DNA from: Hydrogenophaga pseudoflava NBRC 102511
Lineage (GTDB): Bacteria > Pseudomonadota > Gammaproteobacteria > Burkholderiales > Burkholderiaceae_C
Length of the DNA: 64,000 bases
Direction of reading: 5' to 3'
Assembly: GCF_001592285.1 (NCBI RefSeq)
Contig: NZ_BCWQ01000002.1
Span: 62,001 to 126,000 of the forward strand
Below, in pieces: positions 49,948 to 58,556 of this stretch. The stretch's first letter is position 1, and each line of letters begins with the position of its first letter. Both the position numbers and the translations under genes were made by a program. A model generated the notes under the pieces. It did not search any database, was not told the DNA's origin, and saw only the letters and a program-made list of their open reading frames with translations.

Positions 49948-51819
49948 TCAGGCCTCGGTGGCCCGCAACGATCCGGGCACGATTCTGCCGCCAAAGTCGC
50001 GCATCATGGCCTGCACCAGGGGGTCGTCGTGAATGATGCGCTCGGCCTCGCGCTGGCGCCGGTTGGCCTCGGCCGCCAGGCGCAGGGACGCCGAGTCGCT
50101 CACCGGGCCGATCTCCACCGCCAGCCGCACCGCATGACCCTGCGACTGCAGGGCCGTCGACAAACGTTCGCGCGTGCTGGGCTGGTTGAGCGACTCGCGC
50201 TCCACGCGCAGCAGCCATTGGTCGGCGTCGCGCGCCACCAGCTGCGACTGCAGCGCCAGCTCACGCACCAGTGCCGTGACCACCTCGGCCTTGACCATCT
50301 GCTGCACCAGCTCGAACCAGAAGTCGCCCTCGGGCGTGATCACCGGCTCAGGCAGTCGCACCGGCTCCGAGGGGTCGCGCATCTGCTCCACCCGCGGGGA
50401 CAGGCTGGCCTCGCGCACCGGAATTTCCACCACGCGCCGGCTGGTCTGCACACCCTCTTCCGGCGGCTCGGGCATCGACTCTTCACCGGGTTCGTCGACC
50501 CAGGGCGGTCCGTCGACGTCCGTGGGTTCTTCGGGAGCCGCGCGCGAGACGGGGGCTTCAGCGGGCCGGGGTGCAGGCACGGCGGCAGACGGGGCGGAGA
50601 CGGCTGGCGAAGGGGGCACGACCACCGGCGGCTTGGCCACCGGCGCGGGCGCTGCGACGGGCTCAGGCCCGGATTTCAGTGTTTTTTTTTCCGGCGAGGC
50701 GCTGGCGGCGCCGGCCGGCTTGAAGGCCAGCAGCCGCAGCAGCACCATGGTCAGCGCCGCGTACTCATCGGGCGCCAGTCCCAGCTCGGCACGGCCGTGC
50801 AGGCACAGGCTGTAGAGCAGCTGCGTCTCGTCGGCCGGCAGGGCCTGGGCCAGCCGCACGATCTCGGGCTGGTCGGGGTCGTCCGAGGCCTCCAGCGCCG
50901 CCCGCTCGGGCACGGCCTGCAGCACGGCCATGCGCTGCAGCAGGCTGGTCATTTCTTCCAGCGTGGAAGCGGCGTTCAGCCCGTTGACGCGCAGCGCATC
51001 GACTGTGTCCACCACCGCCGCGCCATCACCGCGCGCCAGGCCATCGATCAGCCGCAGCACGTGCGAACGGTCCACCGCGCCCAGCATCTGGCGCACCGTG
51101 GCCTCCTGCAACTGGCCGCCACCGAAGGCGATGGCCTGGTCGGTGAGCGACAGCGCATCGCGCATCGAACCGCGCGCCGCGCGCGAGAGCAGGCGCAAGG
51201 CCTGCGGCTCGGCCGGCACGTTCTCGGCCGCCAGCACCTGGCCCAGGTGTTCCAGCACCGTCTCGGGCGCCATCGGCCGCAGGTTGAACTGCAGGCAGCG
51301 CGAGAGCACCGTGACCGGCACCTTCTGCGGGTCGGTCGTGGCCAGCACGAACTTGAGGTATTCGGGCGGCTCTTCCAGCGTCTTGAGCATCGCGTTGAAC
51401 GCGTGCCCGGTGAGCATGTGCACCTCGTCGATCATGAAGACCTTGAAGCGCCCCTGCACCGGCTTGTAGACCGCCTGCTCCAGCAGCGACTGCACCTCGT
51501 CCACGCCGCGGTTGGAGGCCGCGTCCAGCTCGGTGTAGTCGACGAAACGCCCGGCGTCGATGTCGGTGCAGGCCTGGCACACGCCGCAGGGCTCGGCGGT
51601 GATACCGCCCTGCCCGTCAGCACCCAGGCAGTTGAGCGACTTGGCCAGAATGCGCGAGACCGTGGTCTTGCCCACGCCACGCGTGCCGGTGAACAGGTAG
51701 GCGTGGTGCAGGCGCTGGGTCGTCAGGGCATTCGAGAGGGCTTGGACCACATGCTGCTGCCCCACCATTTCGGTGAAGCGGCGCGGACGGTATTTGCGGG
51801 CCAGGACGACATAGGACAT
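49948..51819 (-). CDS. dnaX: DNA polymerase III subunits tau/gamma
   Basis: 623-aa clamp-loader subunit. Domain I: Walker [12 protein letters not shown] (45-55), Zn module C64, C78, C81, C84; DEVHML motif II; sensor AR-finger region; then the clamp-loader III domain to about 370, and Pro/Ala-rich tau-specific parts beyond. An A9 run at codons 377-380 (50682-50690) lies at the expected tau/gamma boundary and may generate a shorter gamma (see findings). The tau C-terminus ends [18 protein letters not shown]. Confidence 0.96.
   Translation of the reverse strand: MSYVVLARKYRPRRFTEMVGQQHVVQALSNALTTQRLHHAYLFTGTRGVGKTTVSRILAKSLNCLGADGQGGITAEPCGVCQACTDIDAGRFVDYTELDAASNRGVDEVQSLLEQAVYKPVQGRFKVFMIDEVHMLTGHAFNAMLKTLEEPPEYLKFVLATTDPQKVPVTVLSRCLQFNLRPMAPETVLEHLGQVLAAENVPAEPQALRLLSRAARGSMRDALSLTDQAIAFGGGQLQEATVRQMLGAVDRSHVLRLIDGLARGDGAAVVDTVDALRVNGLNAASTLEEMTSLLQRMAVLQAVPERAALEASDDPDQPEIVRLAQALPADETQLLYSLCLHGRAELGLAPDEYAALTMVLLRLLAFKPAGAASASPEKKTLKSGPEPVAAPAPVAKPPVVVPPSPAVSAPSAAVPAPRPAEAPVSRAAPEEPTDVDGPPWVDEPGEESMPEPPEEGVQTSRRVVEIPVREASLSPRVEQMRDPSEPVRLPEPVITPEGDFWFELVQQMVKAEVVTALVRELALQSQLVARDADQWLLRVERESLNQPSTRERLSTALQSQGHAVRLAVEIGPVSDSASLRLAAEANRRQREAERIIHDDPLVQAMMRDFGGRIVPGSLRATEA
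50663..50691 (-). promoter_or_regulatory. Possible frameshift site in dnaX (gamma formation)
   Basis: Minus strand: G, nine As (50690-50682), then CACTGAAATC and the stem-loop CGGGC-CTGA-GCCCG (50671-50658). The zero frame reads Glu-Lys-Lys-Thr (codons 377-380). The -1 frame meets TGA at 50665-50663 after six codons, and the +1 frame meets TGA after one. Confidence 0.6.
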
Positions 51820-51871
51820 AGGCGGCTGATTCTAAAGGTCACCCCACGCCGCAAAGGACACAGGCATCGCC

Positions 51872-51877
51872 TACAAT
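51872..51877 (+). promoter_or_regulatory. -10 element of ffs
   Basis: TACAAT, ending 10 nt before the apparent 5' end of the SRP RNA, in the gap divergent from dnaX. Confidence 0.5.
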
Positions 51878-51887
51878 CGCAACTGAC

Positions 51888-51974
51888 GGGCCTTCCCGCA
51901 TGGTGAAGCGGCCAACCGGGTCAGGTGGGGAACCAAGCAGCCCTAACTGTGGAGCCAGTGCCGGGGTCAAGGCT
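51888..51974 (+). ncRNA. ffs: 4.5S RNA of the signal recognition particle
   Basis: The core GGTCAGG-TGG-GGAA-CC-AAGCAGCC forms the symmetric loop and GGAA tetraloop hairpin of small bacterial SRP RNA (GTCAGG opposed by AGCAGC). Outer ends pair as GGGCCTT with AAGGCTC, and CCCGCA with TGCCGGG. Divergent from dnaX, a frequent position in this group. Its 3' end overlaps the stop codon of the convergent aminotransferase gene by about 8 nt. Exact ends are inferred from pairing. Confidence 0.9.
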
Positions 51975-53103
51975 CGTCACCTTCTTCTTTCTGCTGTGCG
52001 GCAACAGCCCGCCGCACAGCGGCCACCACCCTTGTGATCTCCTCTTCCTGCATGCCCGGAAAAATGGGCAACGCCAGGGCCCGGCTGGCAAGCGCGCTGG
52101 CATGAGGCAGCGTCCGCTCCCCATACCGGGCCAGCCAGGCCGGCTGTGCGTGAATGGGGCGTTCGTAGTAGATCTTGGTTTCGACGCCCGCCGCGGCGAG
52201 GCTCTCCCGCAGACCGTCACGGCGCTCACACCGTAGGACAAAGTAGTTCCAGGCGTGGCCCTCGCGGTCGTGTGGCAGGGTGATGCCCGGCAGCCCGGAC
52301 AAGCCGCTCAGGTAGCGCCGCGCAATCTCCTGGCGTCTGGTCAGCCAACGATCCAGCTGATCCAGCCCCATCAGGAGCAGTTCCGCCTGCAACGCGTCCA
52401 TGCGGCTGTTGTAGCCCACATCGATATGAACTGCGCTGTTCAAGCCATGATTGCGCAGCGCCTGTGCGCGCTCCACCAGCCGCGCATGCGGACTGCTCAG
52501 GGCGCCAGCGTCACCGCTTGCCCCCAAGGTCTTGGTGGGATAGAAGCTCAGGGTGCTCAGGTCTCCCCAGGCTGCGGCAGCGACCCAGCCACGGTCCGGA
52601 GTCCAGGCGCGTGCGCCCAGCGCCTGTGCAGCGTCTTCGACCAGCGGCAGCCCCCGGTCCCGGCACAGCTGCGAAACCCCGGGCAGTGCGCTGGCATCGC
52701 CGAACAGCGGCACAGCGAGAACGGCCCGTGTGCGCGGAGTCAGCCGCTCGGCCACTTCCTCGGCACCGGCAAGGAAATCGTCGGGAGCGCAGTCGCACAA
52801 GACCGGAACGGCGCCAGCCCGCACCACAGCCTCGAAACAGGCGAAAAAGGTGTAGCTGGGCAACACGACCTCGTCGCCAGGGTCGAGGTCGAGCAAGCGC
52901 AGCGCAAGCACCAGGGCATCGGTGCCGGAGTTCAGCCCCACCACCTGCCGAGCGCCCAGTCGCAGGGCCAGCGCTCCTTCAAAGCGCGACACAGCAGGCC
53001 CCTGGATGTAGCAGCCGCTGCGCAGCACCTGGGACCAGACCGCCATCGCGCGATCTGCGGCTTCTGGCTCCTGCCAGGGACTGCGAAAAAAAGGCACCTT
53101 CAT
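51967..53103 (-). CDS. DegT/DnrJ/EryC1/StrS-type sugar aminotransferase
   Basis: 378-aa PLP enzyme. PLP lysine in SFYPTKTLGASGDAG, plus GLNSGTDALVLALRLL and a GYNSRMDALQAELL motif. Family members transaminate 3- or 4-keto nucleotide sugars. Its start overlaps the stop of the oxidoreductase gene (ATGA), so they are translationally coupled. Confidence 0.92.
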   Translation of the reverse strand: MKVPFFRSPWQEPEAADRAMAVWSQVLRSGCYIQGPAVSRFEGALALRLGARQVVGLNSGTDALVLALRLLDLDPGDEVVLPSYTFFACFEAVVRAGAVPVLCDCAPDDFLAGAEEVAERLTPRTRAVLAVPLFGDASALPGVSQLCRDRGLPLVEDAAQALGARAWTPDRGWVAAAAWGDLSTLSFYPTKTLGASGDAGALSSPHARLVERAQALRNHGLNSAVHIDVGYNSRMDALQAELLLMGLDQLDRWLTRRQEIARRYLSGLSGLPGITLPHDREGHAWNYFVLRCERRDGLRESLAAAGVETKIYYERPIHAQPAWLARYGERTLPHASALASRALALPIFPGMQEEEITRVVAAVRRAVAAQQKEEGDEP

Positions 53104-53942
53104 AGCTTGGCCACGATGGCGAGAGCGCGGCGGGCAGCGATGGCGCCATCCTGTGCACCTGCCAGCAGCGAGGGCAGGCCGCGCAACTCGTGATGAAAGG
53201 CGGTGTACTGTCTGGTCAGGGCATCGGACTGCCCCAGATCGGACCGGCTGGACAGAAGCAGCTCATTCCAGGCTCCTTGGTCGCCCCAACACACGCTGGC
53301 AAGAGAGATGTCCGCGCCGTGGCGGACATGAAAGTCCACACGCGTGTCGCCCATCCGCGCCACCACCTGCATGCTGTCCTCCAGAGACTGCACATCGAGA
53401 ATGTGAAGGAATTCATCGGGTCCGCAGCGCAGGAGGTGGGGCGCCAGATCGAGGTCGTGCACCATCAGGTCCAGCACCACCGAACGGGCGGTGCCGGGCA
53501 GGCGGGACTGGCGCCGGAATACCAGGTGACCAGGAACCTGACCCCACGGCGGGTCGATCAGCGCCGGGTTGAAGCGCTCGATGTGGCCGATGAAGAGCTT
53601 GCGACCCGTCACGCGGACAGCGTCCAGCATGGCGTCAATGGCCTGCTCGCTTTCGGCCATCGGCTTCTCGACAAGCACGTCGATGCCCCGGTGCATCAGC
53701 GTCACCGCCAGATCCGCGTGGGTTTCTGCGGGTGTGACCACCGCGGCGGCCTGCACCGCCTTCGGCAAGGCGTCAAGGGAGGCAACGGCATTGAAGCCCT
53801 GCGTCTGCGCAGCGGCACGCGCCTGCGGGTCGGGGTCGACCACACACACCACTTCGTAGGCCGGGTGAGCCTGCAAGCGCAAGGCGTGCACCCGGCCGAA
53901 GCGACCGAATCCCAGAACGGCGATGCGGGTGCGAGTTCCCAT
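53100..53942 (-). CDS. Gfo/Idh/MocA family oxidoreductase
   Basis: 280 aa with N-terminal NAD(P) motif AVLGFGRFGRVHALRLQ, VCVVDPDPQARA, the EKPMAESEQA motif and a C-terminal alpha/beta domain. In glycan clusters such enzymes oxidise sugar C3 hydroxyls before transamination; position next to the aminotransferase supports that, but the substrate is not identified. Confidence 0.9.
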   Translation of the reverse strand: MGTRTRIAVLGFGRFGRVHALRLQAHPAYEVVCVVDPDPQARAAAQTQGFNAVASLDALPKAVQAAAVVTPAETHADLAVTLMHRGIDVLVEKPMAESEQAIDAMLDAVRVTGRKLFIGHIERFNPALIDPPWGQVPGHLVFRRQSRLPGTARSVVLDLMVHDLDLAPHLLRCGPDEFLHILDVQSLEDSMQVVARMGDTRVDFHVRHGADISLASVCWGDQGAWNELLLSSRSDLGQSDALTRQYTAFHHELRGLPSLLAGAQDGAIAARRALAIVAKL

Positions 53943-53953
53943 CGTCGTCTTGA

Positions 53954-54733
53954 CTAGCCCGGGAGGCCCGCAGCAGTCACCATGCGCAGCAGATGCCGTG
54001 CGCGGATCACATCCTTGTAGATGCCCGCAGCCTGCCGCTCTTCGCCCACCCGCTCGAAGTGGGGCATCTCACCTGGCAACAACCCTTCTTCATATGGCGT
54101 GCGCGCCGCGGGGTAGAGGCACTCGCGGGCGAAGGCCTGCGTGCCGAAAGTGTCGAACATGGTCTGCACCTCGGCCAGCAGCACCGGGCTGCAGCGCCGG
54201 GCGTAGTCCAGCACCTGCTCCAACTTCTGACGGAGCTCGGCCTCCGTCAGTCGCACCTCGATCTCGATCTGGTCTTCACGCGCAGGGTCACAGGGATGCC
54301 CCACCAAAGGGATCTCCAGGTTGCGCACCTCGCGGCCCGCCGCGCGCAAGCGCGACACCAGGCGGTTGGCCAGCACCCGGCAAAGGTCGTGCGACGGGTT
54401 GTAGCCCTCTGCTTCGTCCGCCACCACCGTGTCGATGCCGGCCTCCAGTGCCGCCCGGGTGAGCCCGTCGAGCCATTCCCCGAATGGAGAAACCCCCGTC
54501 CCCAGCAGCGCCTGGTACACCACCGAATCGGACACAGGCGCCAGCCACTCGCTGCGCACGTCCAGCCCCCATTGGTTCAGCATGCGCCGGCTGTCCTCCA
54601 GCCGGGGCTGACCAATGGAGCCGTCCCCGCTGGTCAGCACCACGACCTGAGGGCGGGCCTGCTGGACCCATTGGAAAACACGCAGCTCATGTCCGGGGTG
54701 GGCAACCAGGAGAAGGGGCTTCATGGCGGTCAT
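53954..54733 (-). CDS. PIG-L-like deacetylase, metal site altered
   Basis: 259 aa. LLLVAHPGHELRVF resembles the PIG-L start, where AHPDDE normally carries metal-binding Asp/His; here Gly-His replaces Asp-Asp. A later HxxH-type pattern is not obvious. EGYNPSHDLCRVLANRLVSR sits in the mid-domain. It may be an inactive relative or have another substrate. ATG 54724 (MKPLLLVAHP) is an alternative start. Confidence 0.6.
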   Translation of the reverse strand: MTAMKPLLLVAHPGHELRVFQWVQQARPQVVVLTSGDGSIGQPRLEDSRRMLNQWGLDVRSEWLAPVSDSVVYQALLGTGVSPFGEWLDGLTRAALEAGIDTVVADEAEGYNPSHDLCRVLANRLVSRLRAAGREVRNLEIPLVGHPCDPAREDQIEIEVRLTEAELRQKLEQVLDYARRCSPVLLAEVQTMFDTFGTQAFARECLYPAARTPYEEGLLPGEMPHFERVGEERQAAGIYKDVIRARHLLRMVTAAGLPG

Positions 54734-54773
54734 TGCATCGGGTGGTCGTGTGGAGAGTGCGGCGTGCCCAAGA

Positions 54774-56111
54774 TCAGTGCTTGAAGCGCGAAACCAGCCA
54801 GCGCATGGGCGCGGTCAGGCGCCACGAATGGCTGCTCCTCAAGGCCTGCACCTCGCGTTCGAATGCATCGGCCTGCGTCCTGGCGTCCTGCAACTCCTGC
54901 ACCTGCCGTTCCAGCCAGGCTGCGCGATCGCTCAACCCGCTCAGGGCCTGTGCCTGTTGTTCGAGCTCCATTGCCCTGGCCCCGGACGCCAGAAGGTCTT
55001 CCTGGGTGTTCGCCAGGCTGGTTGCGGTGCCGATCAGACGCGACTCAAGGTCCTGGATGCGCGCGAGCAACAGGCCGACCTGCACCGCAACCTGCGGCGT
55101 GCCGAAGGGCACCAGGTTATCGGCCACATGCCGGGCGAACTCGCGCAGTTCATCCCGCGGGTCGATCACCGCGCGCCCGGGCTCGGCCTCAATCACCTGG
55201 CGCGCCAGCGCTTCCAGGGCGTCGGCGCTGGCCTCCAGCGACACATGGGTTCGCACGTAGTCACTAACAAGCGCCGCGTCGGCTGCGTCGTAGCGGAGCA
55301 CTTCGCGCCGGATCGCATCGCTGTCAATGGGCGCCTGCATCAGGCGGCGACCGAAATTCCAGCGATGCCATTCCTGCACCTTGTCGGCCGTGACCAGTCC
55401 CGCCAAACCCATGCCTTCGTTCAGCAGGACGACTGCGCAACCGACCGCCATGGCCTCCATGGCACAGCGCGCTTTGGCAAACACCAGATCGAACGCTCCC
55501 AGCAAGTCCTCAGGCGCCGTCGCCTGGCGGCCGACGCCCTGCCCGATCACCTCCAGCGTCAGTCCCAGCGACTCGCACGCCGAACGGATGGCGCGCGTGT
55601 CCGGACTCTCGGTGGCGTAGTTGCTGAAGATGGCCGCCCTGCGGGGCCGCCCGGGCAAGGCAGGCCGCGGTCGAAACCGCTGCAGATCCACCCCGTTGGA
55701 CACGATGGCAATCCCCGCGGCCGGAATGCCGCTCTCCAGCGACAGGCGCTCGGCGCAATTGGCGTCCACCGCCACATGCTGCCGCACCCGGGAGAACAAC
55801 GGCGGTTGGCCGTGGGAAGCCGTGCGGTCGTGGCAGATGGAGATGGCCGGCACGTCCAGGAAGTGCGCCAGGCAGGCCACCGTGTCGTCGCGCGTGTTGC
55901 CGATGATGATGTCGGGCGCCTCGGCCACCTGGCTCAGCTCAACCACGCAGGCAATGCAGCGCTGGCGCAGCCCGTCCACCATGTCGCCCATGATGGGTGC
56001 ATAGACCACCACCGAGTGACCACGCCGGTGCAAAACGGTGGCCACGTCGTGCACAAAGAGCTCGGCGCCAGAGCGGTGGGCCATGCTGCAGACGGCCAGC
56101 AGAATCTTCAC
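54774..56111 (-). CDS. Glycosyltransferase (GT4-like) with coiled coil and a C-terminal SxSWRLTAPMRW motif
   Basis: 445 aa. N-terminal KILLAVCSMAHRSGAELFVHDVATVL and GNTRDDT/HDRTASHG parts of a GT-B fold; a later IVSNGVDLQRFRP motif and GxxAM-type acceptor loop. Residues ~345-425 form a coiled coil, and the end SHSWRLTAPMRWLVSRFKH is a motif common to cell-surface polysaccharide glycosyltransferases. Substrate unknown. First gene of the four-gene cluster. Confidence 0.82.
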   Translation of the reverse strand: MKILLAVCSMAHRSGAELFVHDVATVLHRRGHSVVVYAPIMGDMVDGLRQRCIACVVELSQVAEAPDIIIGNTRDDTVACLAHFLDVPAISICHDRTASHGQPPLFSRVRQHVAVDANCAERLSLESGIPAAGIAIVSNGVDLQRFRPRPALPGRPRRAAIFSNYATESPDTRAIRSACESLGLTLEVIGQGVGRQATAPEDLLGAFDLVFAKARCAMEAMAVGCAVVLLNEGMGLAGLVTADKVQEWHRWNFGRRLMQAPIDSDAIRREVLRYDAADAALVSDYVRTHVSLEASADALEALARQVIEAEPGRAVIDPRDELREFARHVADNLVPFGTPQVAVQVGLLLARIQDLESRLIGTATSLANTQEDLLASGARAMELEQQAQALSGLSDRAAWLERQVQELQDARTQADAFEREVQALRSSHSWRLTAPMRWLVSRFKH

Positions 56112-56189
56112 AGAGGTCCTCTTCGGGTCTTGGGGCCTGTCATCCGGCTGGATGATAGGGCATGCTCCTGACCGGAGGCCTTCAAGACA

Positions 56190-56211
56190 AAGGGCCGCAT
56201 TGGCGGCCCTT
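56190..56211 (-). terminator. Terminator after the TctC-type binding protein gene
   Basis: AAGGGCCGC-CAAT-GCGGCCCTT on the minus strand, with a short TTGTCTT tail. Confidence 0.65.
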
Positions 56212-56233
56212 GCTCATGTCCGGCGGCGGCTGA

Positions 56234-57223
56234 TCAGAACGCGTCGATCTTCAGCCCCTGCTTCTTCACCACGGCCTTCCAGCCGTCCAGATCGCGCTGC
56301 AGGAACTGGCCCAGCTGGGCGGGGCTTCCCACCGCGGGTTCCAGCGCGTCCTTGGCGAGGCGCTCCTTCACATCCGGCATCTGCACCACCTGGGCCAGCG
56401 CGGCGTTGATCTGCTGCACCACCGCATCCGGCGTGCCCCGCGGCGCGACCAGTGCGAAGTAGTTCAGCACGTTGAAGTCGGCCATGCCGGCTTCCTTCAT
56501 GCCCGGCACGTTCGGCAGCGCGGGGCTGCGCTCCGGGCTGGTGACCGCCAGGGCCTTGAGCTTGCCGTCGCGGATGTGGGGCGCGAGCGCGGGGATGGTG
56601 CCGGTCAGCAGCTGCAGCTGGCCGGAAATCGTGTCCAGCGTGGCCGGCGCGATGCCACGGTAAGGGATGTGGGTGATGTAGATGCCGGCGCGCGCCTCCA
56701 GCGATTCGAGCACCAGGTGGTTGATGCCGCCCACGCCGGCCGAGCCATAGTTGAGCACGCCCGGCTGCTGTTTCGCCAGCGCGATCAGTTCGGGCATGGA
56801 GCTCGCAGGCAGATCCTTGTTGGCCACCCAGACCAGCGGGCCGTGCGCGATCATGCCGACTGGCACGAAACCGCCCACCGGGTCGTAGCCCGCCGTGGGC
56901 AGCGCGGCGGCCACCGTGGTGAACGGCGCGGCGGCCAGCAGCAGCGTGTGACCATCGGGCGCGGACTTGGCCACCTCCTGCGCACCGATGGCCCCCGAGG
57001 CGCCGGTGCGGTTCTCGACCACCACGTTCACCTTGAACAGCTCGCTCAGCTTCGCAGCCACCAGACGGCCCATGGCGTCGGTGCCGGCGCCCGGCGCGAA
57101 CGGCACGACGATGCGCATCGGGCGTTCGGGAAACGTGGCGGCGGATGACAGTGCGGGTGCCAGGGCCAGGCCAGCGGCGATCTGCTGGCAGAAGCGGCGG
57201 CGGTTCGGGTGGGGTGTGCTCAT
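56234..57223 (-). CDS. Orphan Bug/TctC-type tricarboxylate-transporter binding protein
   Basis: 329 aa. Tat-like signal MSTPHPNRRRFCQQIAAGLALAPALSSAA and the family core: PMRIVVPFAPGAGTDAMGRLVAAKLS, NRTGASGAIGAQ, PGVLNYGSAGVGGINHL, VTSPERSPALPNVP. This family is greatly expanded in Burkholderiales; no tctA or tctB is near, so its transporter and ligand are unknown. Confidence 0.9.
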   Translation of the reverse strand: MSTPHPNRRRFCQQIAAGLALAPALSSAATFPERPMRIVVPFAPGAGTDAMGRLVAAKLSELFKVNVVVENRTGASGAIGAQEVAKSAPDGHTLLLAAAPFTTVAAALPTAGYDPVGGFVPVGMIAHGPLVWVANKDLPASSMPELIALAKQQPGVLNYGSAGVGGINHLVLESLEARAGIYITHIPYRGIAPATLDTISGQLQLLTGTIPALAPHIRDGKLKALAVTSPERSPALPNVPGMKEAGMADFNVLNYFALVAPRGTPDAVVQQINAALAQVVQMPDVKERLAKDALEPAVGSPAQLGQFLQRDLDGWKAVVKKQGLKIDAF

Positions 57224-57302
57224 GGTCGTTGGGAACTCAGGTTCTGAATGACAAGCCGGACACTTTAGGTCGGCGCCTTGACGCCGTGATGACAGAAGGG
57301 TT

Positions 57303-58556
57303 TCAGTTGGCCCGTTGCAGCCAGTCGAGCACGCCCTGCCCGGCCCGGTGGCCGCTGGCCAGGCAGGCGGTCAGCAGGTAGCCGCCGGTGGGCGCCTCCC
57401 AGTCCAGCATTTCGCCGGCGCAGAACACCCCAGGCAGCTGCTCGCACATCAGGCCGCTGTCCAGCGCCTCGAACAGCACGCCACCGGCGCTGCTGATGGC
57501 CTCGTCGATGGGCCGCGCCGCGACCAGCGGCAGCGGCAAGGCCTTGATCGCCCGGGACAGCTGCGCCGGGTCGTTCATCGCGTCCTTGCCCAGCCGTTCG
57601 TACAGCACCGCGGTCTTGATACCGTCCAGGCCCAGCCGGCTCTTGAGGTGGCTGGAGAGGGAGCGCGAACCGCGCGGATGGGCCACCTCGCGCTGCACCC
57701 GCTCCGCGGTCCAGGCCGGCAGCAGATCCAGCTCCAGGGTGGCCTCGCCCGCCCGGACGATCTGGTTGCGCAGCAGCGCGGACGCCGCGTAGACCAGGCT
57801 GCCCTCGACGCCGGTCTGTGTGGCGACGAATTCGCCCTGGCGCTCGAACACCGGCACCGCCTCGCTTTCGAAGCGGATCGCGACGTTCTTGAACGGTTGC
57901 CCGGCAAAGCGGCTGCGGAAGTGTTCGGTCCAACCCCCAGCGACGTCAAAGCCGCAGTTGGCGGGCAACAGAGGTGCCACCGCCACACCGCGCGCCGCCA
58001 GCAGCGGCACCCAGGCGCCGTTGGAACCCAGGCGTGCCCAGCTGCCGCCGCCCAGCGCCAGCACCACGGCGCGGGCCTGCACCTGCTGTTCGCCCGACGG
58101 GGTTTCGAACCTGAGCGTCCGGCCATCGACGGCCCAGCCCAGCCAGCGGTGGCGCATGTGAAAGCGCACGCCGGGGCCGCCACCGGCTGGGTGGCGCAGG
58201 CGCTGCAGCCAGGCCCGCAGCAATGGCGCAGCCTTCATGTCGGTCGGGAAGACGCGGCCCGAGCTGCCGACGAAGGTGTCGATGCCCAGGCCCAACGCCC
58301 AGGCGCGCACATCGCCAGCGCCGAAGTCGGCCAGCAGGGCCTCGATCTGCTGGCGGCGCTCGCCGTAGCGGCCCGCGAACCGGTCGGCCGGTTCGGAGTG
58401 GGTCAGGTTCATGCCCCCCTTGCCGGCCAGCAGGAACTTGCGGCCGACCGAGGGCATGGCGTCGTACAGGCTCACCGGCACGCCGGCCGCCGACAGCACC
58501 TCGGCGGCCATCAGACCGGCCGGTCCGCCGCCAATGATCGCGACGTCAGAATTCAT
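57303..58556 (-). CDS. HI0933/BaiN-type NAD(P)/FAD-dependent flavoprotein
   Basis: 417 aa. FAD motif IIGGGPAGLMAAEVLSAAG, GRKFLLAGKGGMNLTHSE, VVLALGGGSWARLGSNGAW and CAGEMLDWEAPTGGYLLTACLASGHRAG match the YhiN/HI0933 family (the TIGR03862 subset), of unknown substrate. Its start overlaps the addA stop (ATGA). Confidence 0.9.
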   Translation of the reverse strand: MNSDVAIIGGGPAGLMAAEVLSAAGVPVSLYDAMPSVGRKFLLAGKGGMNLTHSEPADRFAGRYGERRQQIEALLADFGAGDVRAWALGLGIDTFVGSSGRVFPTDMKAAPLLRAWLQRLRHPAGGGPGVRFHMRHRWLGWAVDGRTLRFETPSGEQQVQARAVVLALGGGSWARLGSNGAWVPLLAARGVAVAPLLPANCGFDVAGGWTEHFRSRFAGQPFKNVAIRFESEAVPVFERQGEFVATQTGVEGSLVYAASALLRNQIVRAGEATLELDLLPAWTAERVQREVAHPRGSRSLSSHLKSRLGLDGIKTAVLYERLGKDAMNDPAQLSRAIKALPLPLVAARPIDEAISSAGGVLFEALDSGLMCEQLPGVFCAGEMLDWEAPTGGYLLTACLASGHRAGQGVLDWLQRAN

